Assembly: GCA_905233905.1 (NCBI GenBank)
Contig: CAJOFN010000004.1
Location: forward strand, 1-47,681
Length of the DNA stretch: 47,681 bases
Source of the DNA: an uncultured Lachnospiraceae bacterium
GTDB lineage: Bacteria > Bacillota > Clostridia > Lachnospirales > Lachnospiraceae
Reading direction: 5' to 3'
How positions within the stretch are numbered: the first letter of the stretch is position 1; every line of letters starts with the position of its first letter. The translations under genes were made by a program, and so were the position numbers. The notes beneath the pieces are model-generated. The model did no database searches. It saw only the letters and a list, made by a program, of their open reading frames with translations, and was not told the origin of the DNA. This document shows, piece by piece, positions 41,527 to 47,681 of this stretch.

Positions 41527-42204
41527 TTATTGCTTAACGCTTTCTCTGATGGTTACCAATGCCTTCTTGGGACCGGGAACGGAACCCTTGATCAAAAGAA
41601 GGTTCTTGTCTGCGTCAACGCGTACTACGGAAAGATTCTGTACCGTTACGCGGACAGCGCCCATCTGACCGGGCATGCCCTTGCCTTTGAATACGCGGCT
41701 TGGTGTGGAGCAGGCACCGTTGGAACCCTGATGACGGTGGAACTTGGAGCCGTGAGCCATGGGTCCTCTGTGCTGTCCCAATCTCTTGATGGCACCCTGA
41801 AAGCCCTTGCCCTTGGAGATTGCGGTTGCGTCTACTTTGTCGCCGTTTTCAAAAATATCTGCCTTGATCTCTGAAGCAAGCTCGAAATCGCCGCAGTTCT
41901 CAAATCTGAATTCCCTGACATAACGCTTGGGCTCAACATTTGCCTTGTCGAAATGTCCCTTTTCGGGCTTGTTCACGCCGTGTCTGTGAACAACCTTTTT
42001 GTGGCCGCCTGAGTCCTTGGTCTTGACCATGACAGGCTTTTTGCCGAAGCCTACCTGCACAGCGTCGTAGCCGTCCTTTTCAACTGTTTTGATCTGTGTA
42101 ACAACACAGGGGCCTGCCTCTAAGACTGTAACCGGGATCAGCATCCCGTCCTCGTCAAAAACAGAAGTCATGCCCAGCTTTGTCGCCAGTATTGCTTTTT
42201 TCAT
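41527..42204 (-). CDS. rplC: 50S ribosomal protein L3
   Basis: The ATG at 42204 follows AAAGGAGG and gives 225 residues ([27 protein letters not shown]). A longer frame from 42231 lacks a ribosome site. The signature [23 protein letters not shown] and the end [16 protein letters not shown] are present. L3 is an assembly initiator near the peptidyl transferase centre. Confidence 0.97.
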   Translation of the reverse strand: MKKAILATKLGMTSVFDEDGMLIPVTVLEAGPCVVTQIKTVEKDGYDAVQVGFGKKPVMVKTKDSGGHKKVVHRHGVNKPEKGHFDKANVEPKRYVREFRFENCGDFELASEIKADIFENGDKVDATAISKGKGFQGAIKRLGQHRGPMAHGSKFHRHQGSNGACSTPSRVFKGKGMPGQMGAVRVTVQNLSVVRVDADKNLLLIKGSVPGPKKALVTIRESVKQ

Positions 42205-42263
42205 ATGTCCTCCTTTACAGCGGAATACCAACCATGCAGCTAATATTCATATAAATGTAAGTA

Positions 42264-42590
42264 TCACTTGGTCTTCATCTTCATCTTGATGTCAATATAT
42301 ACGCCCGCGGGCATCTCCAGCCTTGAAAGAGCGTCCACCGTCTTCTGGGTGGGGGTAAGGATGTCGATCAGTCGCTTATGGGTGCGCTGCTCGAACTGCT
42401 CTCTGGAGTCCTTGTACTTATGAACGGCGCGAAGGATGGTTACTACTTCCTTCTTGGTGGGAAGCGGAACCGGTCCACTTACCTGAGCCCCGTTCTTGCG
42501 GACTGTCTCGATGATCTTCTGGGCGGATGCATCTACAAGGGCATGATCATAAGCCTTGAGGGTGATCCGCATCACCTGTTGTGTTGCCAT
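42264..42590 (-). CDS. rpsJ: 30S ribosomal protein S10
   Basis: The ATG at 42590, just after AAAGGAGG, gives 108 residues ([66 protein letters not shown]). It is first gene of the S10 operon. S10 also acts as NusE in antitermination. An upstream extension of 39 codons covers the promoter and is not real. The gap to rplC is 59 bases. Confidence 0.98.
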   Translation of the reverse strand: MATQQVMRITLKAYDHALVDASAQKIIETVRKNGAQVSGPVPLPTKKEVVTILRAVHKYKDSREQFEQRTHKRLIDILTPTQKTVDALSRLEMPAGVYIDIKMKMKTK

Positions 42591-42678
42591 AATTCCTCCT
42601 TTTTGAACAATACACGCTTCCGGGTGTGTCGTGAAATCCACGTACCCAAACGTCAGCGGTTCACACAGTAGCTTTCGT

Positions 42679-42707
42679 ACTATACCAAAAATAGCCTGCG
42701 TTTGCAA
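42679..42707 (-). promoter_or_regulatory. Promoter of the S10 operon
   Basis: TTGCAA (42702-42707), 17 bases, TATAGT (42679-42684) on the minus strand, about 82 bases upstream of the rpsJ start. No other good promoter was seen between here and rpmJ, so the S10 and spc genes probably form one transcription unit. Confidence 0.75.
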
Positions 42708-42716
42708 GCTATTTTT
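42687..42716 (-). terminator. Terminator of the signalling operon, overlapping the S10 promoter
   Basis: AAAAATAGCTTGC pairs with GCAGGCTATTTTT on the minus strand (13 bp, one G-U pair, loop AAAC), ending in five U. It lies 45 bases after the receiver gene stop. The S10 -35 box is inside its arm and loop. Confidence 0.75.
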
Positions 42717-42760
42717 TGAGTAAGTTTGTATTTATTTGCATTTTTGTTAAAAAATCACAT

Positions 42761-43141
42761 TCAGGCAATGCCTGAAAGCCTGTCCATTATGGAATTTACA
42801 CTCTTTAACAGTACATCTGCCTTCAGCGGCTTGCGGATAAAATCCACCGCTCCGCTGGTAAGGCTCTGAAGCTCAACCTCTTCACTCTCATGCGCCGTCA
42901 TGAATATGATGGGAATCTTCTTGCCATGACGCTCCTGGAGGATCTTTAGCATTTCAAAACCGTTCATATTGGGCATCATCAGATCTGAAAGGATCATGTC
43001 CGGCTTGCTCTGTTCGTAAAGGTCGATAGCTTCCTGCCCCGAAAGAGCCCTTTGTGTGTCATATCTCTGGGAAAGTATATTTTCCGTAAGCATCAGCGTG
43101 AGCTCTTCATCATCTACTATAAGAATCTTTTTTCTGTCCAT
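42761..43141 (-). CDS. Stand-alone receiver-domain response regulator
   Basis: The 126-residue protein is a single receiver domain (KILIVDDEELTLML; D52 in DMILSDLMMPNMNGFEML; T in FMTAHE; K103 in FIRKPL) without an output domain. It begins 4 bases after the hybrid kinase stop. It probably receives phosphate from the kinase Hpt domain and acts by protein contact, or serves as a phosphate sink. It is the last gene before the terminator at 42687-42716. Confidence 0.92.
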   Translation of the reverse strand: MDRKKILIVDDEELTLMLTENILSQRYDTQRALSGQEAIDLYEQSKPDMILSDLMMPNMNGFEMLKILQERHGKKIPIIFMTAHESEEVELQSLTSGAVDFIRKPLKADVLLKSVNSIMDRLSGIA

Positions 43142-43145
43142 TGTA

Positions 43146-45686
43146 TCACCCTATCCCTTTCAGTTTTTCTTTATATGAGCCGTAGAACGCCAAAACGTCC
43201 CCGGTATGCTCCCTTATATAGGCAAAATCCCTGTCATTGCCAGCAAGCTCCAGATATCTGGCGCGGTTGGAAAGCTCGTCCGCCCCGATCACCCTTGCGG
43301 AGCTCTTTAGGGCGTGTACCTTGGCGACATAGTTGTCCCAGTCGCCTTCGTTGTAGTATTTCCTGATCTCCTCGGATTTCGCGTCAATGGATGAAACAAA
43401 GAATTTGATAACGTTGACATACATCTCCGCAGAGCCCGCGTAGCCTATGCCTTCTTTTATGTCGAGGTAGCCCTTTTCCTCGAAGAGCCTCAGCATACCC
43501 ATTTCATCAAGCTCCTGGGCATTTTCCTCAGTATTATCTACATTGACATTTTCCGCCAGTGTGACCTTATCCTCGTCAAGATATTTGATGAGCATCTGCT
43601 CCAGCTTGGCGCCTACAACCGGCTTGATGAGATAATCGTCGAAGCCGGCGCTTATATATTCTTCCCTGGCTCCGGCAACAGCATTTGCCGTAAGGGCTAT
43701 GCAGGGCTTGGCTGAGTTGACATTATCCGTCATCACCCGAAGCTCCTTTATCATCTCTATGCCGTCCATAACCGGCATGCGGTGGTCAATGAGAAGGACA
43801 TCGTATTCGCGCTTCTCCGTAAGGGAGAGAGCCTGCTTGCCGTCGGATGCCGTATCTATCTCAAGGTCAGTGTTCTTCAGAAGACCCTTTACCACCATGA
43901 GATTCATCTCGGTATCATCTACCAGAAGAATCCTGGCCTTTGGAGCCACGAAGGACGCCTGGTATACCTCTTCATTCTCAACAGCCTCATTGAACGCCTC
44001 CTCAAAGTCTCCCATGGGCTCCCAGTTAAGAACATGCTGTATGATGGAGAAGGAGAAGGTACTCCCCCTGCCGTATTCACTGACTACATGAGGCTCGCTG
44101 TCCATCAAGGCAAGCAGGTTGCGGACTATATTCATCCCCAGTCCCGTGCCCTCTATGGTACGGTTGCGCTCTTCGTCAAGACGCTGGAACGGCGAGAACA
44201 GCTTGTCCACATCATCTTCCTTGATACCTATGCCGGTATCCTTTACCGCAACATCAAGACTGATATTCTCATCATCCAGCTCTTTATAATGAACAGACAG
44301 GACAACCCCGCCCTCCTTGGTATACTTGACAGCATTGGTCAGCAGGTTAAGGATAACCTGGCGTATCCTGACATTATCACCATACAGAATATGAGGAATA
44401 CTCTCGTCCACATCAACATCGAAGGTAAGACCCTTTTTTACCGCCATGGATCTGATCATGCTGACCATATCAACTATTACAAGGGCAAGGTCATATTCAT
44501 CCGGATAAAGCTCCATCCTGCCGGCCTCTATCCTGGAGAAATCGAGGACATCATTTATCAGGCTAAGCAGGGTTCTGCCGGAGTTCTGGATATTAGCTGC
44601 GTATTTGCGCAATGTGGGGTCATTATATTCCCTAAGGATCATCTCATCCATACCAAGGATGGTATTGATGGGAGTCCTGATCTCGTGGGACATGTTGGCA
44701 AGGAAGTCGCTCTTTGCCCTTGAAGCTTCTTCCGCCGCTGCCTTGGCGCGCTTTAATGCCACCGACTCCCTCAGCCGCTGTGAGGTTATCATAAGGAAGA
44801 AGGCAAGCGCCATTACCATGATCACCAGCAGTGAAAAAACAGTCAGTACCAGCACCGGTATGCCTGTAAGCCCGTCGGAAACCGCCGACCTCTGAACCAT
44901 GCCCGCTAATATGAAGTCAGTATCATCAACCTCTGCCGTATAAAAATACATCTCTCCCAGGGTAGTCTGCTCGAGGGACGCATTGGAGGGCTTGAGATCC
45001 ATCTGGGCTATAAGCTTCTGAAAGACCTCTCTGACGGAGCGGCTGGAATAGAACTTTTCGTTCTCCTTTGGAACGTCGGCAAAATCCACCACTATGTCCC
45101 CGTCTCTGGTCATGACCATCATCCTGCCAAGATCTCCCAGAGAATCTGTACGGAAGCGGTCGGCGTAATTTGAAGAAGAGCAAAGCTCATAAAGAACATA
45201 TCTGATATTGCCGCCATGCATTACGGGACATGAAAACAAAATGCCTCCGCTGGGGGTATAGGATACACATTCTCTTCCTCTTAAGGAATACAGGATACCT
45301 GTGTAATTCTGGGGCGAAAGCTTCTCCCCGTAAACCGCGTCGCCATTGGCAGCTAAAAGTCCCAGAAAAGCATTGGGATCCCCTGTGTAACTGCGCTCGA
45401 TAAAGGTTACTGCAGTCTTTACGCTGTCAGCTTCCATGTCACTTTTATCATTTTCCATGATGCGCGCGACATAGGTAAGCCGATCAAGCTCTGCGACAAT
45501 TTCCCTGGAATAAATCTTTGCCGCGTCATTAGCTCTTGTCTGGACCCATTCGTTCTCAAACATATTGAGCATGTCATCAAGGCGGACATACAAAAGCAGT
45601 CCAAAGCCTACCATGACAAGACCAAAGACTATAATAACAGGCGTAAGACGATTATGCAGAAACCTGGTCCTGACCTTAATCGGCAT
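43146..45686 (-). CDS. Hybrid sensor histidine kinase (sensor-HisKA-HATPase-REC-Hpt)
   Basis: The 846-residue protein has a membrane helix at 14-34, an extracellular sensor (35-275, possibly dCache-like) and a second helix near 276-301. HisKA follows with the phospho-acceptor H334 in FLANMSHEIRTPINTIL. The HATPase has the N box RQVILNLLTNAVKYTKEGG and G boxes DTGIGI and EGTGLGMNI. A receiver domain follows (about 585-705; ILLVDDTEMNLM, LLIDHRMPVMDG). The C-terminal Hpt domain has VHALKSSARVIGADEL. This is a complete intramolecular phosphorelay. Its start overlaps the BMP-type gene by 11 bases. Confidence 0.95.
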   Translation of the reverse strand: MPIKVRTRFLHNRLTPVIIVFGLVMVGFGLLLYVRLDDMLNMFENEWVQTRANDAAKIYSREIVAELDRLTYVARIMENDKSDMEADSVKTAVTFIERSYTGDPNAFLGLLAANGDAVYGEKLSPQNYTGILYSLRGRECVSYTPSGGILFSCPVMHGGNIRYVLYELCSSSNYADRFRTDSLGDLGRMMVMTRDGDIVVDFADVPKENEKFYSSRSVREVFQKLIAQMDLKPSNASLEQTTLGEMYFYTAEVDDTDFILAGMVQRSAVSDGLTGIPVLVLTVFSLLVIMVMALAFFLMITSQRLRESVALKRAKAAAEEASRAKSDFLANMSHEIRTPINTILGMDEMILREYNDPTLRKYAANIQNSGRTLLSLINDVLDFSRIEAGRMELYPDEYDLALVIVDMVSMIRSMAVKKGLTFDVDVDESIPHILYGDNVRIRQVILNLLTNAVKYTKEGGVVLSVHYKELDDENISLDVAVKDTGIGIKEDDVDKLFSPFQRLDEERNRTIEGTGLGMNIVRNLLALMDSEPHVVSEYGRGSTFSFSIIQHVLNWEPMGDFEEAFNEAVENEEVYQASFVAPKARILLVDDTEMNLMVVKGLLKNTDLEIDTASDGKQALSLTEKREYDVLLIDHRMPVMDGIEMIKELRVMTDNVNSAKPCIALTANAVAGAREEYISAGFDDYLIKPVVGAKLEQMLIKYLDEDKVTLAENVNVDNTEENAQELDEMGMLRLFEEKGYLDIKEGIGYAGSAEMYVNVIKFFVSSIDAKSEEIRKYYNEGDWDNYVAKVHALKSSARVIGADELSNRARYLELAGNDRDFAYIREHTGDVLAFYGSYKEKLKGIG

Positions 45687-46806
45687 CTACCTCAACCCCC
45701 TCGACAAACCAATTCATATCCATAAGAAGGGCTTCATCACCCATTCTCTCATCCTTCCTGCACATTACCTTGCCATCATTTCTGACTATCCTGCCTACAA
45801 AGACATCTGAGCCTTCATCGAACATATTCCTTGCCTCTCCCATTTGTGATAAGGTTTCTCCTGAAATAAGGGAGGATAATTTCTCAATATTTACAGCTCC
45901 TTCGGTGGCTCCCCACCAGTAGGAATCATTTTTGCCGATCTCGCCGCGCATGAAATCACGTATGATCGCCCGGTACAAAACATCCCAGTGAAAAACTATC
46001 GTAGCAAGGTTGTTCTCTGAATATGCCGTCTCCAGGTCATTGTAGCCTATGGAATACACACCCTTTTCCTCGGCAACCTGGACAGTATCATCGGTGCTTG
46101 AGTGATAGGTAAGAACATCAGCACCTTCCTCTATAAGCTCTCCTGCAAGCTTTTTTTCCTTTTCACGGTCATACCAGGCGCCAACCATCTTAACCCTTAC
46201 AACGGCATTGGGATTGACGCTTCTGGCACCTAAAAGATAGGCATTGATGCCCCGGTCTACCTGTCCGTTGTCCATCGCCGCCACATAACCAAGGATATTG
46301 GACTCTGTCATCTTGCCCGCGATTATGCCGGAAAGGTAACGCATCTGATACATCCTGCCATAATACGTGGTAACATTATCCCTGTCAGACTCGGGCGATA
46401 TGGTATAAAACATTATCTGGGGATACTCGTCAAATATTTGATAAAGCTCACTCCCGTAACCGTCACTGGTAAGGAAGATAATGCTGCAGCCCTTACCCAC
46501 CAGCTCGTCAATAGCTTCCTTTGAGTCTTTGTAATTCTCCTTGACGTATTCTTTTAATTTGAGAGGGCAACCCGTTTCATCACAGGCAGCCTTCAGCCCC
46601 AGATAATGTGTCTCGTTCCATCCGTTGTCATTAACCGAACCGATGAAAAGCGCACCCACAAGGTTCTTGTCCTCGTTCTTTTTGCCGCTTACCGAAACAA
46701 GCAGTCCGAGAATTACTATTGCCAGGGTAAACAGCAGCACAAAAAATATAATGTTCCAGAGATTGTCACGAAGCTTTTCTTTATTCAGCATCATCTTCCT
46801 TTCCAT
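45676..46806 (-). CDS. Membrane-anchored BMP-family (nucleoside-binding-like) protein
   Basis: The 376-residue protein (from 46806; ATG codons at 46794/46791 are better placed after GGAAAGG) has a membrane helix (about 15-40) rather than a lipobox. A BMP/PnrA-type periplasmic-binding fold follows: LVGALFIGSVNDNGWNETHYLGLKAA, IIFLTSDGYGSELYQI, YYGRMYQMRYLSGIIAGKMTES and VDVLTYHSSTD-like strands. Relatives bind purine nucleosides for ABC import. Here no permease is present, and the next gene is a sensor kinase that overlaps it by 11 bases. A ligand-presenting co-sensor role is inferred. Confidence 0.85.
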   Translation of the reverse strand: MERKMMLNKEKLRDNLWNIIFFVLLFTLAIVILGLLVSVSGKKNEDKNLVGALFIGSVNDNGWNETHYLGLKAACDETGCPLKLKEYVKENYKDSKEAIDELVGKGCSIIFLTSDGYGSELYQIFDEYPQIMFYTISPESDRDNVTTYYGRMYQMRYLSGIIAGKMTESNILGYVAAMDNGQVDRGINAYLLGARSVNPNAVVRVKMVGAWYDREKEKKLAGELIEEGADVLTYHSSTDDTVQVAEEKGVYSIGYNDLETAYSENNLATIVFHWDVLYRAIIRDFMRGEIGKNDSYWWGATEGAVNIEKLSSLISGETLSQMGEARNMFDEGSDVFVGRIVRNDGKVMCRKDERMGDEALLMDMNWFVEGVEVDAD

Positions 46807-47681
46807 CGGTTCCGTTTATCCTGTTCACGGAAAAACGGGCCGATACCGAATCCTCGACCACATAGTCCAAATCCCCCTCCAGCATAGCCTCAATGGCTAC
46901 ATTGGAATTCTTATAGCGCCTGACTGTCATATCAAAACCCGGATATCCGTCTGCCTCGTTGCCTTCGCAATAATACTGCGCTGTGGTAAGATTTTCCACT
47001 CCGACCACTGTATTTTTATCCTTGGAGCTTAAAAGCTTTTCCACATCCTCCTTTGACTTACATTCATCAAATTCCGTGCTGTCTGCCGGAACCACAAGAT
47101 GCTGCGCCACATGATAGTAGGGCATGGAAAAATCCACATACTCTCTTCTGCTGTCGTCTATTGTGATGCCGGCTATGCATATATCACATTTGTGCTGCTT
47201 GACTGCCATGAGCATGGTCTCGAAGTTGGAATTGACGATTACAAGCTCCTTGTCCAGATAATCCGCCAGCAGGGATACAAGCTCCATATCTATTCCGTAA
47301 TACTCGTCAATCTTACCGTAAACGAAGGGTTCAAAATCAAGCGTCGATCCCACCACAAGCTGATCCTTGCTGTCATCTAACTGGGCCGAAACAACCGCAA
47401 CCGGCAGGCCGTCATCCATGTAATGGCTTATAATGCCGTCAAGGGCACCGTTGTCTTTTACTTCCTCCAAAAAGGTATTGACCTGCTCTAAAAGCTCAGG
47501 CTGATCCTTGTCCACACCGATACCGTAATCCTCATCCGTAAGGTCAATTTCCACGGCCTTAACGAGGACAGACGGTTCTTCGTCATTTCCAACATCTGAT
47601 CCGATCTTGGAAACATTGCCTGCACAGCAGTACAAAATAAAAGCCGCAAGCATAGTTATCGGTACGATCCAGATAGCCTTT
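46781..47681 (-). CDS. Membrane-anchored family-3 solute-binding protein (5' end beyond window)
   Basis: The frame is open to the window edge, giving 300 residues. The first visible residues, KAIWIVPITMLAAFILYCCAG, form a membrane helix, so only a short N-terminus is missing. A family-3 binding domain follows at about 90-270: LVVGSTLDFEPFVYGKIDEYYGIDMELVSLLADYL, CDICIAGITIDDSRREYVDFSMPYY and VVGVENLTTAQYYCEG. These motifs are typical of amino-acid binding proteins. The stop lies inside the beginning of the BMP-type gene, so the four genes are coupled. No transport permease accompanies it. Confidence 0.85.
   Translation of the reverse strand, partial: KAIWIVPITMLAAFILYCCAGNVSKIGSDVGNDEEPSVLVKAVEIDLTDEDYGIGVDKDQPELLEQVNTFLEEVKDNGALDGIISHYMDDGLPVAVVSAQLDDSKDQLVVGSTLDFEPFVYGKIDEYYGIDMELVSLLADYLDKELVIVNSNFETMLMAVKQHKCDICIAGITIDDSRREYVDFSMPYYHVAQHLVVPADSTEFDECKSKEDVEKLLSSKDKNTVVGVENLTTAQYYCEGNEADGYPGFDMTVRRYKNSNVAIEAMLEGDLDYVVEDSVSARFSVNRINGTDGKEDDAE

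Noticed and set aside
43782..44723. A 313-residue open frame on the plus strand opposite the hybrid kinase gene
   Set aside because: It mirrors a well-supported kinase in the opposite strand, has no recognisable domain and no ribosome site; long antisense frames are common opposite biased coding sequence.

Overview
This window looks like a chromosomal segment of a Gram-positive Clostridia member, most likely Lachnospiraceae. The evidence is the complete S10-spc-alpha ribosomal cluster in Firmicute order (with a KOW-protein gene between adk and infA), the type-Z S14, the four-cysteine zinc lid of Adk, an unusually long L17, and moderate GC. I cannot name the genus. All supported protein genes lie on the minus strand, so transcription runs from high to low coordinates. 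No rRNA, tRNA, CRISPR array or insertion sequence was seen. No gene-free stretch exceeds 300 bases; the largest is 16062-16352.

Layout in transcription order. (1) 47681-42761: a signalling operon with a membrane-anchored family-3 solute-binding protein (cut by the window edge), a membrane-anchored BMP-family binding protein, a large hybrid histidine kinase and a stand-alone receiver protein, with no permease. (2) 42590-27095: rpsJ to rplQ, 29 protein genes including secY, adk, infA and rpoA. A promoter nested with a terminator drives rpsJ, and a perfect-consensus promoter lies in front of rpmJ. (3) 26917-26076: a Panacea-domain antitoxin with a PemK/MazF-like toxin. (4) 25946-24771: a MalY/PatB-type C-S lyase. 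(5) 24750-16353: surface-glycan and envelope genes (a polyprenyl-phosphate sugar transferase, two glycosyltransferases, an LCP ligase), plus glmS and htrA. (6) 16061-13801: carbamate kinase, a DtxR/MntR-type regulator and a signal peptidase I with a long tail. (7) 13746-5558: probably one long operon starting with two 64-residue membrane proteins and an OhrR-type peroxide sensor. It continues through recJ, nadE, an L,D-transpeptidase, hisC and two small membrane proteins. (8) efp with a small unknown gene. (9) 4576-3896: a type III toxin-antitoxin cassette with three degenerate RNA repeats, an internal terminator and a ToxN/AbiQ-like toxin. (10) 3800-1624: an HD-GYP response regulator with a disrupted 3' end, a lytic transglycosylase and a DUF1902/HicB-like protein. 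(11) 1377-1: the start of a secreted leucine-rich-repeat protein.

The most interesting points are these. The type III toxin-antitoxin locus has a readable repeat architecture. A dispersed hairpin (GTAACTATTCAG-N4-CTGAACAGTTA) follows the stop codons of two unrelated genes, with different tetraloops on the same stem. The htrA and rpsJ promoters are interleaved with the terminator of the preceding gene. An 11-base inverted repeat flanks the promoter of the surface-protein gene. The HD-GYP gene shows a recent-looking frame disruption. Two toxin-antitoxin systems in one otherwise housekeeping region also stand out.
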